From contig NZ_QLSZ01000003.1 in the NCBI RefSeq assembly GCF_003268855.1, positions 124,001 to 188,000 on the forward strand: a stretch of 64,000 nucleotides of DNA, read 5' to 3'. Source of the DNA: Flavobacterium aciduliphilum. Lineage in GTDB: Bacteria; Bacteroidota; Bacteroidia; Flavobacteriales; Flavobacteriaceae. The first letter of the stretch is position 1. Each line of letters starts with the position of its first letter. The notes beneath the pieces are model-generated. The model did not search any database. It saw only the letters and a list, made by a program, of their open reading frames with translations, and was not told the origin of the DNA. Both the position numbers and the translations under genes were made by a program. Positions 35,884 to 44,426 of this stretch are shown in pieces.

Positions 35884-36207
35884 CTAGACCACACAAAAGT
35901 GAATCCTTTTTGGAAATATCCCTTCAAAAACAAACTTGGTCACATCACACAACCATACAGGCGGAAACCCTAAATGATAAATACAACCATTAGGCGGTGT
36001 TGGTACAATTCTTTTAAGGGTTTCAAAACCATTGGGACAAGTGGTATCCGTTGAAAGTGATACAGTAACACAAACGCCATTATTAGATAAACGGTCCAAC
36101 AAAATATCTGCCCCAGCTACCATTTGTAACGCTGCTTTTGTCCCACTCCAATTAGGAAGGTCAATATACCATCGACCTTCCTCTTTATTAAAAGTATACT
36201 CTTTCAA
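35884..36207 (-). CDS. DUF6717-like small protein
   Basis: This 107-residue protein contains FNKEEGRWYIDLPNWSG, LQMVAGADILLDRL and VWLCDVTKFVFEGIFPKRI. That series matches my memory of the DUF6717 family (about 100 residues, function unknown). It starts 7 nt after the vWA gene stop on the same strand, so the two are probably co-translated. No signal peptide or membrane segment is present. Confidence 0.6.
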   Translation of the reverse strand: MKEYTFNKEEGRWYIDLPNWSGTKAALQMVAGADILLDRLSNNGVCVTVSLSTDTTCPNGFETLKRIVPTPPNGCIYHLGFPPVWLCDVTKFVFEGIFPKRIHFCVV

Positions 36208-36213
36208 TACAAA

Positions 36214-36873
36214 CTATTTCTTTCTCTGATCTTTATTATCTATAAAATCAAAAAAATCACTCTTATTAATTCCAATAGACTTCATACAAGAATATTGACG
36301 CATCCCTTCACTAACATTGTTCATCATATAATTCATATCAACTTTATCAAAAGAAACTACATTTTCAGATCTTATATTGAGCATTTTACTAGTGTGTATA
36401 GCATCAATGTCAGCACCTAAAAAAGTAAACGTCCATTTTTCAGTAGCTTCAAGTTCAGAAATAGTACGTGCAATTTGATGGTACGTAAATTCTCTACTAG
36501 CATTTTCCATACCATCAGTTAAAATTACCATAACAACACTCATTTCATTATTAAGTATTTTAGTCTCATTCGTTATTCGAACTTGATTGATAGACATCCC
36601 AACGGCATCCAACAACGCTGTAGCACCTCTCGGAGAATATCTCGTAGCATTCAAAAGTTCGAATTCATTAATACTAACATGCGATTGAACATGATCGATA
36701 ATATTATCAAAAATGGTTAGAGAAACTTCAAATTCTTGCTCTGGAAAATCTTCCTGTAACTTTTTTATAGTAGCCACTTGAGTATTGAAACCAGTAACAG
36801 TAGCTTCAATGCAATCCGACATAGAACCACTTCGGTCTAAGACAAAATGGTAAAGTGTTTTTTTGTTTTTCAT
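36214..36873 (-). CDS. Stand-alone vWA-domain protein
   Basis: This 219-residue protein is essentially one vWA domain: MIDAS HFVLDRSGSMS (D-x-S-x-S), a central SPRGATALLDAV giving the Thr ligand, and VILTDGMENAS for the last Asp. It resembles TerY and the YfbK-like cytosolic vWA proteins. It is first in a three-gene leftward group. This second vWA protein is only distantly like the one at 29192-30157 and has no kinase or phosphatase neighbours. Confidence 0.85.
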   Translation of the reverse strand: MKNKKTLYHFVLDRSGSMSDCIEATVTGFNTQVATIKKLQEDFPEQEFEVSLTIFDNIIDHVQSHVSINEFELLNATRYSPRGATALLDAVGMSINQVRITNETKILNNEMSVVMVILTDGMENASREFTYHQIARTISELEATEKWTFTFLGADIDAIHTSKMLNIRSENVVSFDKVDMNYMMNNVSEGMRQYSCMKSIGINKSDFFDFIDNKDQRKK

Positions 36874-37185
36874 AATAAAGATTTTTAAAATTACAGGACA
36901 AAATTAGTTTCAAGTAATTTCAAAAAGAATTCTTTGCAACCTTGTAAAAAATAACATTTGAACTAAACTACTATATACTTCAAGTCCATAAATTTGGTAG
37001 CGGTCTGAAAGTCTGCAAAGTGAAAACATTAAAAAAACTTGAACAGCAAATTTGCTAATTAAAAACCTTAAAATTAGAACCTAAATAATTTGTGAATCTG
37101 CGGTAAATATTTTTAGAAGCTAAAATCGAAATGCTCTAAAGTCAATAGTTTTAACTAATTTTGAGATAAAATAAAAAAAAAAATT
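36874..37185. other. 312-nt gap between the vWA group and the element A genes
   Basis: AT-rich, with no open frame I can support, no long inverted repeat and no clear -7 box. It could hide the left boundary of the element whose integrase is at 39077-40300, but I see no copy of the tRNA-Ser 3' end here. Confidence 0.4.
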
Positions 37186-37377
37186 TTAAATAGAATCTTT
37201 CTTTTTATTCAACTCCTCATTAACAAAGTAAATAGTTGCTCCAAGAACACATACGCCTATAACAAAAAGTATAATTTTCAAGTTCTTATTTTCAGTTTTA
37301 TAAGAGTGGTTTTTAGCCAAAACCTCTTCATAATTAAAATTGCTTGGTACAGCTGTAATATATCTATAATCTACCAT
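37186..37377 (-). CDS. Small single-pass membrane protein
   Basis: This 63-residue protein has one C-terminal hydrophobic helix (LKIILFVIGVCVLGATIYFVN) after a polar N-terminus and ends with a Lys-rich tail. It overlaps the upstream gene by 14 nt, which supports translation. No family recognised. It is the last gene of the leftward set of element A. Confidence 0.5.
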   Translation of the reverse strand: MVDYRYITAVPSNFNYEEVLAKNHSYKTENKNLKIILFVIGVCVLGATIYFVNEELNKKKDSI

Positions 37378-37735
37378 ATCTAATTATTGTTATTTTTTTA
37401 TTTTGTTTGTCAGTAATTAAAACAAACTCATAAATTGCAGGCCTTAAGATTTTATCATATAATTCAAAATGCGTGAAAGCATTAAATTCTATCTCAGCAC
37501 CATCCATGTAATCAAATGAAAATTCAGCTTTATTTAAACCTGTCATTAATTTTCTGAGTTTGATATGTGCAGTATGAATAGCCTTATTAATGCATTCCCG
37601 TTCCTTTCGCAATTCATTTGCCGCATCGTTATTGAATTTAATTCTGTTCTCTGGTCTTGCAAACTTTTGGTTGGCTCTTTTTGGAAAAAACAGTTCGCCT
37701 GTTTGTGGGTCTGTTCTTCTAGTAATTTCTTTCAT
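37364..37735 (-). CDS. Unknown element A protein
   Basis: From ATG at 37735 this encodes 123 residues (an ATG at 37753 would add six residues). The sequence is basic and helical in the middle (NELRKERECINKAIHTAHIKLRKLM) with beta-strands at the end (EFVLITDKQNKKITIIRYGRL). I recognise no family. It lies 2 nt after the excisionase-like gene on the same strand. Confidence 0.6.
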   Translation of the reverse strand: MKEITRRTDPQTGELFFPKRANQKFARPENRIKFNNDAANELRKERECINKAIHTAHIKLRKLMTGLNKAEFSFDYMDGAEIEFNAFTHFELYDKILRPAIYEFVLITDKQNKKITIIRYGRL

Positions 37736-37737
37736 AA

Positions 37738-38037
37738 CTAGCAATTTAAACAAACATTATTTTTTTTTAGTATCTGTTCCACCAAATTGACTTCATACAG
37801 ATACACATCACCTAATCTTGTGTATGGTAATATGCCTGTTTCCCGGTATTTAATAATAGTGTTACTTGAAAGTCCGAAGAGACTTTTCAAGTCTGCATTC
37901 CTATAATATTTTTTAGGAGTACTTTTTAGAGGTTGGTTTTTTAGGCTGTTTTCTATGTTTGTCAGTCTTTCATAAATCGGCTCCAGTAGCATTTGTATAC
38001 TACGAACCGAAGGTATCTTTAATTCAGTTAAGTTCAT
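37738..38037 (-). CDS. Excisionase-like helix-turn-helix protein
   Basis: From ATG at 38037 this gives 99 residues. The C-terminal half, YYRNADLKSLFGLSSNTIIKYRETGILPYTRLGDVYLYEVNLVEQIL, is a MerR/excisionase-type winged HTH with a wing (LGDVYLY). The N-terminal helix may mediate oligomerisation. A similar protein occurs at 44427-44699 in element B at the same relative place. It probably controls excision or expression of element A. A GGAGAACTCCAGGAGA repeat lies 70 nt upstream and recurs before the integrase gene. Confidence 0.75.
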   Translation of the reverse strand: MNLTELKIPSVRSIQMLLEPIYERLTNIENSLKNQPLKSTPKKYYRNADLKSLFGLSSNTIIKYRETGILPYTRLGDVYLYEVNLVEQILKKNNVCLNC

Positions 38038-38106
38038 AATAAATAAATTTAGTTTAATATTACAGCGCAATTTCAAACTAATAAATAAAATAAAGAACTA
38101 ATTTAA

Positions 38107-38127
38107 GGAGAACTCCAGGAGATGTTT
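38107..38127. repeat. Copy 1 of a 21-nt operator-like repeat
   Basis: Contains GGAGAACTCCAGGAGATG. It matches 19 of 21 nt of the copy at 40367-40387, and each copy lies 67-70 nt upstream of a gene start (excisionase-like and integrase), suggesting a shared regulator. Confidence 0.5.
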
Positions 38128-38133
38128 GAAATA

Positions 38134-39048
38134 CTATTTGTTTAAATAATCAATCTTTTTACTTATATAACTAGATAAAATTTTTAATACTTTTAATTGA
38201 TTGTTTTTTTTACTCGAACCCTTTAATTTAGAATATTCTTTTGAGAAATCTGTTAACGGCTTACATAGGTTATTTGAATCCGTATAGTTAAAATGGGTTT
38301 CTGCAAACTTTTTTATATTACTTTCACTTTTTGCTTCATTCTCATCCATGTAAATTAATTTTGCTTCTATTAAAAGTTTAAATAAGAATGCAGAAGAATT
38401 TTTATCTAGCTTAATATTACATTTATTCTCAGGGGCTTTTTTATCCGAAAAGTAATGACTTAAATCTGTTACTCCATAAACCTGAATAGCATTTTTTATA
38501 ATGTTTATTTTTTCTTCAAAGTAGACTAAGGATTTGTAAAATTGATTTAAGAAGAAAAATAATTTCACTTTTTCAAAATCAAGAGGTTTGTTATAATTAT
38601 TAGTACGGTCTTTATGGGTAAAAAAGCAATATAACAAAATGTCATCTTGGGCTTCTGCATTAAAATTATAATTTAATACCTTGTCAATAGTGTAAGGTTC
38701 TAACACATCATATTCGATATCGTAATTAACTTTACTAATTAATGTTCCAAAATTTGAGAATGAAGAAAACTCTTGGATTTTATTAATGGTATAATAAGTA
38801 ATTCTATCTTGTATTATAACAAGTAATTCGTCAACAATCAATAAATTATTATTGTTACTTATTAATATTGTTTTAAGGCCTTCAACAAATTCATCAATTT
38901 GGTCGTGAAAAACATCTTGATTTAACTCATCTAACCATGAATAGTTTATCCTAAATTTTTTATGTTTTTCATGAAATTCTATATGAATTTTAGAAAATTT
39001 TATAAATTTTTCTTTATATTCTAAAGGTAGTAACATGTTGTTCATCAT
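38134..39048 (-). CDS. RteC-like helical regulator of element A
   Basis: This 304-residue all-helical protein lies between the integrase and excisionase-like genes, a position often held by RteC-related proteins in Bacteroidota elements. The C-terminal approximately 110 residues (LLIEAKLIYMDE ... SNIKKFAETHFNY ... KNNQLKVLKILSSYI) resemble the terminal module of the 642-residue protein at 42105-44033. In RteC this region is a winged-helix-like DNA-binding domain. The start is only 28 nt after the integrase stop. The family call rests on layout and helical pattern. Confidence 0.55.
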   Translation of the reverse strand: MMNNMLLPLEYKEKFIKFSKIHIEFHEKHKKFRINYSWLDELNQDVFHDQIDEFVEGLKTILISNNNNLLIVDELLVIIQDRITYYTINKIQEFSSFSNFGTLISKVNYDIEYDVLEPYTIDKVLNYNFNAEAQDDILLYCFFTHKDRTNNYNKPLDFEKVKLFFFLNQFYKSLVYFEEKINIIKNAIQVYGVTDLSHYFSDKKAPENKCNIKLDKNSSAFLFKLLIEAKLIYMDENEAKSESNIKKFAETHFNYTDSNNLCKPLTDFSKEYSKLKGSSKKNNQLKVLKILSSYISKKIDYLNK

Positions 39049-39076
39049 TTGGTTATGTCAAATTTATTAATTTATT

Positions 39077-40300
39077 CTACTTGTCACGAAATTTCTCCAT
39101 TAATTTTTGCATATCCTCTGAAACACTCGAATCAAGAATTTTAGCATAATGTTGGGTTTGCCTTATGGTCTTATGTCCAAGCATCGCTGATACGTTTTCA
39201 ATTTTAATTCCATTACCTAAGGTAACAGTTGTTGCAAAAGTATGTCTTGAAACATACCAGGTAAGGTTTTTATCTAATCCAACTATTTCAGCAATTTCTT
39301 TTAAATAAGCATTCATCTTTTGATTAGAAATTTTAGGCAATAGGGACTCGGATTCAAATTGATATTTATTTATTATTCGAATTACTTGTGGTAGTAAAGG
39401 TACATTTGATCTTGAATCGGTCTTTTGACGATTGGTTTTTATCCATAAGTTTTTATTGGCATCTTGAATAATATTTTTTCGAGTAAGTTTTAAAGCATCA
39501 ACCGGAGCATATCCAGTGTAACAACTAAATAAAAAGATATCTTTTACTCTTTCTAATCGGTCAATTTTAAAATCTTTATTTTCAATTCGCTCCAATTCTT
39601 CTTCTGTCAAAAAGCATGTTTCTACTTCTTTTATCTTACCGCTGTATAAGTTGAATGGATTTTTTTCTATTAATTCCATTTTTAAGGCATAATTACATAT
39701 TGTTTTAAGATTTTTGAAATACTTTACTGTTGAATTATTTTTAATCCCTAATTTGCCTTTATATTCACTCTCGAACTTTAAAAAAGATTCCAAGTTATAA
39801 ATATAGCCGCTGTTGACTTTTTCAATCTGGATATCTTTGAATCCATACTTTTTTGAATTGAAAGTTTCAATTAAGTCTCTTACTCGCTTGTACTTTTGTA
39901 AGGAAGCTTTTGAGCGTTCACTAACATCAACTAATTTTGCAAAATACTGATTGTGCTTATCAATAATATCTAATAGAGTAGGCATGGCATCATCTTTATG
40001 CTTGCCTAAAATCATTAGCTTGAACTCAGAAATATTTATATCTTCTTGATATTTTACAATTTGATTGTATATTTTTTCAATTTTCAAAACATACAAATCC
40101 AAGTACTCTTTAAGTACTTTTTCCTTTTCAACTCTAAGCTTACGTCTTAAATTATCAGTCTCCACCCAGCGCTCTTCCGATATGTATTTACCGGTACTAA
40201 TAGTGATAGATTGCTGCTTAAAAAGAATTTTAAAGTAAATAGGGCATTCTCCGCTGTTTTTTACTTTGTCTTTTTTGATGTAAATCATTGTTTTTACCAT
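39077..40300 (-). CDS. Tyrosine recombinase (element A integrase)
   Basis: This 407-residue integrase has an N-terminal arm-binding region (MIYIKKDKVKNSGECPIYFKI), a SAM-like core-binding domain (about 100-205) and a catalytic domain ending WYVSRHTFATT (H-x-x-R), MLGHKTIRQTQHYAKI (His and nucleophile Tyr). The usual first catalytic arginine (TGLR) is replaced: the segment reads CYTGYAPVDALKL. Loss of Arg I is known for IntDOT and relatives in Bacteroides elements. It reads away from tRNA-Ser and its start lies 259 nt from the tRNA-derived repeat at 40559, so it belongs to an element inserted there before element B. Confidence 0.88.
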   Translation of the reverse strand: MVKTMIYIKKDKVKNSGECPIYFKILFKQQSITISTGKYISEERWVETDNLRRKLRVEKEKVLKEYLDLYVLKIEKIYNQIVKYQEDINISEFKLMILGKHKDDAMPTLLDIIDKHNQYFAKLVDVSERSKASLQKYKRVRDLIETFNSKKYGFKDIQIEKVNSGYIYNLESFLKFESEYKGKLGIKNNSTVKYFKNLKTICNYALKMELIEKNPFNLYSGKIKEVETCFLTEEELERIENKDFKIDRLERVKDIFLFSCYTGYAPVDALKLTRKNIIQDANKNLWIKTNRQKTDSRSNVPLLPQVIRIINKYQFESESLLPKISNQKMNAYLKEIAEIVGLDKNLTWYVSRHTFATTVTLGNGIKIENVSAMLGHKTIRQTQHYAKILDSSVSEDMQKLMEKFRDK

Positions 40301-40366
40301 AGTTTTTAGATTAAAAAATTAACGGTACAAATTGATTAAAAAAACTCGTAAACCCTTTTGGTTATT

Positions 40367-40387
40367 GGAGATCTCCAGGAGAAGTTT
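40367..40387. repeat. Copy 2 of the 21-nt operator-like repeat
   Basis: Contains the palindrome GGAGATCTCC followed by AGGAGAAG. It lies 67 nt upstream of the element A integrase start and differs from the copy at 38107-38127 by two bases. Confidence 0.5.
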
Positions 40388-40391
40388 TTAA

Positions 40392-40447
40392 TTTAGTTAC
40401 CCTATTTTGGGTAAAAAACCAATAGGGTAACCTATAGGGTAACTAAA
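40392..40447. repeat. Inverted and direct repeats, likely integrase arm sites of element A
   Basis: TTTAGTTACCCTAT at 40392-40405 is a perfect 14-bp inverted copy of 40434-40447. A further direct copy of the ATAGGGTAAC core sits at 40422-40431. Three copies between the integrase gene and the tRNA-derived repeat fit arm-type binding sites or an integrase operator. Confidence 0.5.
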
Positions 40448-40466
40448 TTATGCGTTTTTATATGTA

Positions 40467-40525
40467 TTTTGACACATTGTCAAAAACTAAAAAACCCTTC
40501 AAACACTGATGTTTAAAGGGTTTTT
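40467..40525. terminator. Tandem hairpins, bidirectional terminator candidate
   Basis: TTTTGACA-CAT-TGTCAAAA (40467-40485) is a perfect 8-bp hairpin. It is followed by a stem AAAACCCTT/AAGGGTTTT (40491-40525) with a run of T after it on the plus strand. Confidence 0.5.
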
Positions 40526-40558
40526 ATAATTTTGTGTTTCTTTTGAAACATCACTTTC

Positions 40559-40571
40559 GCGGAGAAAGAGG
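40559..40571. repeat. Left attachment repeat of element B (tRNA-Ser 3' end copy)
   Basis: GCGGAGAAAGAGG is identical to 54884-54896, which is the acceptor/T-arm end of tRNA-Ser. Sequence diverges immediately beyond it on both sides, as expected for an att core. Confidence 0.75.
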
Positions 40572-40622
40572 AACAAACACCTACTTTTTCTATACATATC
40601 AAATCTTACTGAAACAATCGTT

Positions 40623-40648
40623 AACCCTTATAAAATAAGGGTTTTTTT
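40623..40648 (+). terminator. Hairpin-plus-T terminator candidate
   Basis: AACCCTTAT (40623-40631) pairs with ATAAGGGTT (40635-40643) and is followed by further T residues. It separates the attachment repeat from the integrase promoter region. Confidence 0.5.
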
Positions 40649-40699
40649 AATATATGATAGTTAAGTAAAATTAAGTAAATTATATATAAATATAGTCAA

Positions 40700-40720
40700 T
40701 GTGGGGATTATGTGGGGATA
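40700..40720. repeat. Left copy of the 21-nt GTGGGGAT double repeat
   Basis: Two GTGGGGAT units separated by TAT. The whole 21 nt is identical and in the same orientation at 54806-54826. The location just inside both ends of element B suggests integrase arm-type sites; this copy overlaps the candidate integrase promoter. Confidence 0.6.
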
Positions 40721-40726
40721 ATTTTG
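40719..40726 (+). promoter_or_regulatory. Candidate -7 promoter box of the element B integrase
   Basis: TAATTTTG matches TAnnTTTG, 40 nt upstream of the ATG at 40766. It overlaps the last bases of the GTGGGGAT double repeat, so an integrase bound there would block its own promoter. Confidence 0.45.
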
Positions 40727-40765
40727 TATCTTTAAATTATTGAAAAACCTAATAATTCCGTACCA

Positions 40766-42067
40766 ATGGCAACTATTAACTACCTAATTAAAGGAGAAAA
40801 AAACGTAACAAATATACTTTTGCGTTTCAAAAATGGCAGAAAATGCGATTTAACAGCAACAACAGATCTAAAGGTAGAGCCTAAAAAATGGAGTGCTGCA
40901 AAACAAAAAGTCAAGCTTACTGCTGATGATACTACAAAAGACGAAGTTAATCAAAAACTTGCAGAGCTTGAAAAATTTATATTTGATGAATTCAATTCCG
41001 ATAATAGTAAAGGTGAGTTTATCGACAAGCACTGGTTAAGAAAAAAGATTGCAAATTTCTTTAATCGACCAATTGACGAAACTGCCGTTGACCAAATATT
41101 TTTTATTCCTTTCATTGATACGTTTATTAAAAATGCTCCTACTCGCATAATTAAAGGTAAAAACAAGGCGATAGCCAAAGGAACTATCACAAAATACAAT
41201 ACAACACTCAACAAGCTAAAAGAGTACGAAGAACGCTTTAAAACGAAGCTGAAATTTACCGATTTAGATTTGACTTTCTATGATAGATTTATCAATTTTT
41301 TATCCCAAGAACAGAAGATAAATTTAGGTACAATCGGTAATTATATCGGAACAGTTAAAACAATTGCCAGAGATGCCAAATTAAAAGGTTTGCCGGTACA
41401 TCCTCACATTGAACATCCTCACTTTTTTGTTCCTAAAGTTACTGCCGATAGCATCTATTTAAAAGATGAAGAAATCAACACAATTTTTAATCACGATTTT
41501 AAAGGGGTTGAGAGATTAGAAAACACAAGAGATTTATTCATTATTGGCTTGAGAACAGGATTAAGAATTTCAGATTTTTTAAGATTGAAAGATGCCAACA
41601 TCAAAAACGGCTATATTGAAATTGAAACCCAGAAAACAGGTCAAACCGTAACAATTCCACTTCACAAGCAAGTAAAAGCAATTTTAGAAAAAAGAAACGG
41701 TTTTCCAAGAGCTATTTCAGACCAAAAATTCAATGAACACGTTAAAGAATTGTGCAGAGTAGCAAAATTCACAGAACTAACTCAAGGTTCTAAAATAAAC
41801 AAAGATACTAAGCGAAAAGAAGAAGGAATTTTCGAAAAATGGGAATTAGTATCATCACACATTTGCCGTCGTTCATTTGCCACTAATTTGTATGGTAAGT
41901 TAGATAATCTAACTATTATGGGAGTTACAGGGCATCAAACAGAAACCCAATTTTTGAAATACATTAAAATAACCAATACCGAAAAAGCCGAAAAATTAAA
42001 AGACTATTGGAATAAGCAAAACGAAGAACAGGCAATTGAAGAGAAAAAGATGAAAATAGTAAAGTAA
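40766..42067 (+). CDS. Tyrosine recombinase (element B integrase)
   Basis: This 433-residue site-specific recombinase has an N-terminal arm-binding region (INYLIKGEKNVTNILLRFKNG), a SAM-like core-binding domain (about 120-220), and a catalytic domain with Arg I present (IGLRTGLRISDFLRL), a conserved Lys strand (IEIETQKTGQTVTIPL), SSHICRRSFATN (H-x-x-R) and a terminal GHQTETQFLKYIKI with His and Tyr. It differs from the element A enzyme, which lacks Arg I. It catalyses integration and excision at tRNA-Ser. It reads rightward from just inside the left attachment repeat. Confidence 0.93.
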   Translation: MATINYLIKGEKNVTNILLRFKNGRKCDLTATTDLKVEPKKWSAAKQKVKLTADDTTKDEVNQKLAELEKFIFDEFNSDNSKGEFIDKHWLRKKIANFFNRPIDETAVDQIFFIPFIDTFIKNAPTRIIKGKNKAIAKGTITKYNTTLNKLKEYEERFKTKLKFTDLDLTFYDRFINFLSQEQKINLGTIGNYIGTVKTIARDAKLKGLPVHPHIEHPHFFVPKVTADSIYLKDEEINTIFNHDFKGVERLENTRDLFIIGLRTGLRISDFLRLKDANIKNGYIEIETQKTGQTVTIPLHKQVKAILEKRNGFPRAISDQKFNEHVKELCRVAKFTELTQGSKINKDTKRKEEGIFEKWELVSSHICRRSFATNLYGKLDNLTIMGVTGHQTETQFLKYIKITNTEKAEKLKDYWNKQNEEQAIEEKKMKIVK

Positions 42068-42104
42068 GATAAAGTTTAATATATTTAAGCCTTCAAAATC
42101 CTTT

Positions 42105-44033
42105 ATGCAGAATGTAACGAACTTTATTAATCTATTGGGTGAAAACTATTATTTAGATTTCATCATACAACCTTATGCTGAAGAAGTAGATTATGAAAAA
42201 CATTTTGTGTTAGTTCATTATCAAGATAAAAAGTATTACGAGCAAACTCACGAATACATTCAAGTAAGGCAAAATGAAATTATCAATGATGCGAAATCTC
42301 TTTTTCAAAAGTCTATTTCTGATATTTATTTAGAGGTTTCAAAAAGGAAAAATGAAGAAATTGAAAAGTATTTAAATTTTAATATTCAAGCAGCTAAAGT
42401 TAAATTGAATATTCTTAAAAATGATTTTTATGTCGAAAATGACAAGTCCAGATATTGTGCAATTTTATATGATGATGCCGACACACAAACTTTAGAAACC
42501 TTTTTTTCAAAAAGAGATTATTCAAGCACGACTACTAATATTGAAATAAAAAGTATAATTCAAAAGTTAAATTCGGATGATAACCCCAAAAATTTATTAC
42601 CATTTAACACAAGCGATTATTTTTTAGAATTTCATATTCAAAGATTTAAACTTTTAAGTTTTTTGCCTTTTAAATTATTTCACATAGGACACCGTTTTGT
42701 ATTTGAATTAGAAAAAATTAAAGAGTTAAGTCCTGTTAGTAAACTTAAAAAGGCAAAATTAAAAGTAGAACAATCACAATCAGTAAACACAATGAATAAG
42801 AAAGACACCTATTTTGATAAATTTTGTGAATTGATTGATGATTATACAATATTAAAAAAGAGTACAGCAATTGGTGTAATGGTTGATTTAGAAGATTGTA
42901 TTAAAAGAATTAAATCTGAAACCCTGTTGGAACTTCAAGAGAAAGGGATTAATAGAAACGATCATTTAGATTTCAAAATAAATGAAATTGAAAAATTAGA
43001 ATACATTAAAAATGCTGACATATCTTTTATCCAAAAATGGCTTAATGAATATAAAATAAGCATTGAGGATATATTTAGTAGAAATTACAATAATAGCGAT
43101 ATTGAAGCTGTTATTGCGAGGCATTACAATGATATGGACAATTTTACCGCAGAAAAAGATAAAGCCTTGCAAGTTCAAACAGATTTTTATTATTATTTCT
43201 GCAAACATTATGCAGATGAGTTGATTGCTTATTTCAATTCAAAAAAAGAAAACAAAGAAACCAGTATTTCAACAAAACAGCCTTTGCCGATGAAACCTTT
43301 TAAAGATGAATATCTAATTATATTTTGTAAAGAGATAAGTGATGAAAGAGCGGTAAAAGAATGTTGCTTTGATTTAGTATATGAGGGCATAGTGCATTAT
43401 GTACCATATCTTGAAACTGAAATAATTGAAAATTTGTTGCTTTTAGGTAATGATAAAAGAGACGATTATTTGAACTTTGCAATTGATAAAATAAAGAAAA
43501 CACCTTTTGTTGACAAGGAAAAATTCAATATTGATAAATGGCTAAAGAAGTATAATGTTTCAATTAATGAGTTTCCAAATTTTAGTAATGAAGAGTTAAA
43601 ACATTGGCTTAATAGATATTACAATGGTTATTCTGAAACACCAAACGATTTAAATTTTATACTTGATATTCAAATAGATTTCTACTGTTATGCTGCAATG
43701 ATTGAAGCGAACAAAATGATTGACTTTTTAGAAAGTAAAAAAATAAATGCAACTTCAAATTCAATAGATAATACTACTGAAACAGAAAACACAAACCAAT
43801 TAACAGTTAATCAATCAATTATTCTTTTAGATAAGTTAGGAGTATTTAGTGCCGATACTTTTGAAAACAAACCAAACACTAAAAAGGCTAAACTTATAAG
43901 CCAATTATTGGGTAAAAATGAGAAGAATGTAAAAACAGCTATTGAAAAACTCGAATTAAAGAAATCAGAATTGGGAGCTGGTTATCAAAGAGATATTGAT
44001 AAAATAGAACGTATTTTAAACAACTTGGAGTAA
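42105..44033 (+). CDS. Element B helical protein with duplicated domain (RteC-like)
   Basis: This 642-residue protein is all helical. Two internal repeats are clear: ISFIQKWLNEYKISIEDIF ... YYYFCKHYADELIAYFNSKK and FNIDKWLKKYNVSINEFP ... FYCYAAMIEANKMIDFLESKK, each about 75 residues. The C-terminal module (NTKKAKLISQLLGKNEKNVKTAIEKL) is the same type of small helical domain found next to integrases in other Bacteroidota elements, including the 304-residue protein of element A. It is 37 nt after the integrase gene. Probable role: transcriptional control of transfer or excision. Its end overlaps an inverted repeat. Confidence 0.6.
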   Translation: MQNVTNFINLLGENYYLDFIIQPYAEEVDYEKHFVLVHYQDKKYYEQTHEYIQVRQNEIINDAKSLFQKSISDIYLEVSKRKNEEIEKYLNFNIQAAKVKLNILKNDFYVENDKSRYCAILYDDADTQTLETFFSKRDYSSTTTNIEIKSIIQKLNSDDNPKNLLPFNTSDYFLEFHIQRFKLLSFLPFKLFHIGHRFVFELEKIKELSPVSKLKKAKLKVEQSQSVNTMNKKDTYFDKFCELIDDYTILKKSTAIGVMVDLEDCIKRIKSETLLELQEKGINRNDHLDFKINEIEKLEYIKNADISFIQKWLNEYKISIEDIFSRNYNNSDIEAVIARHYNDMDNFTAEKDKALQVQTDFYYYFCKHYADELIAYFNSKKENKETSISTKQPLPMKPFKDEYLIIFCKEISDERAVKECCFDLVYEGIVHYVPYLETEIIENLLLLGNDKRDDYLNFAIDKIKKTPFVDKEKFNIDKWLKKYNVSINEFPNFSNEELKHWLNRYYNGYSETPNDLNFILDIQIDFYCYAAMIEANKMIDFLESKKINATSNSIDNTTETENTNQLTVNQSIILLDKLGVFSADTFENKPNTKKAKLISQLLGKNEKNVKTAIEKLELKKSELGAGYQRDIDKIERILNNLE

Positions 44034-44063
44034 CCTCTGGAGTACCTTTTGGAGTTACTCCAA
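44025..44063. repeat. Triple GGAGTNNC repeat with 10-bp inverted ends
   Basis: TTGGAGTAAC (44025-44034) is the perfect complement of GTTACTCCAA (44054-44063). GGAGT-type units occur at 44027, 44039 and 44051, a 12-nt period. The block overlaps the stop codon of the helical regulator and precedes the HTH genes, so it may be an operator and/or a weak terminator. Confidence 0.45.
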
Positions 44064-44127
44064 CAATAAGAAACAGCAAACCTCACAATAGCTTTGTACC
44101 ATCACAAACGATAAAATTTATATCAAG

Positions 44128-44424
44128 ATGGAACAAAGTAAAATGACACAAGTGTTCGGAGTTTCTCCAGAAGAATTTAAAGAAAGCATCTTGACAGATG
44201 TTAGAACAGAGCTTAAAACGTTAGCTCAAAATTTCCAACCAATCACACCGCAAGAGTACCTTACTCGACAAGAAACAGCCGAGATACTAAAAGTATCTTT
44301 GGTTACACTTTCCGATTGGAATAAAAAGAAAATACTCAATCCTTATCGGCTTGGAAACCTCATCAGGTATAAGCGTTCCGAAATAGAACAAGCTTTAATT
44401 AGTATCAATCCTAAAAAAGCATAA
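44128..44424 (+). CDS. Excisionase-family helix-turn-helix protein
   Basis: This 98-residue protein has a C-terminal MerR/excisionase-type HTH: YLTRQETAEILKVSLVTLSDWNKKKILNPYRLGNLIRYKRSEIEQAL, with the typical wing (RLGNLIRYK). The N-terminal 45 residues form a helix (FGVSPEEFKESILTDVRTEL). It likely binds the att region or its own promoter to direct excision. It is followed 2 nt later by a second HTH gene. A triple repeat just upstream is a candidate operator. Confidence 0.85.
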   Translation: MEQSKMTQVFGVSPEEFKESILTDVRTELKTLAQNFQPITPQEYLTRQETAEILKVSLVTLSDWNKKKILNPYRLGNLIRYKRSEIEQALISINPKKA

Positions 44425-44426
44425 CG

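Noticed and set aside
24521..36873. Tellurite-resistance (Ter) operon
   Set aside because: vWA, kinase and phosphatase are present but there is no TerC, TerD/E/Z or TerB-like protein, so I only call a TerY-P-like triad.
36980..37030. GCGGTCTGAAAGTC as a possible degenerate tRNA-Ser 3' end marking the left end of element A
   Set aside because: It shares only scattered bases with GCGGAGAAAGAGG, so it cannot be told from chance.
40700..40720. GTGGGGAT double repeat as the crossover att core
   Set aside because: It lies inside the tRNA-derived 13-bp repeats at both ends, and tRNA 3' end copies are the usual core; arm-type site fits better.
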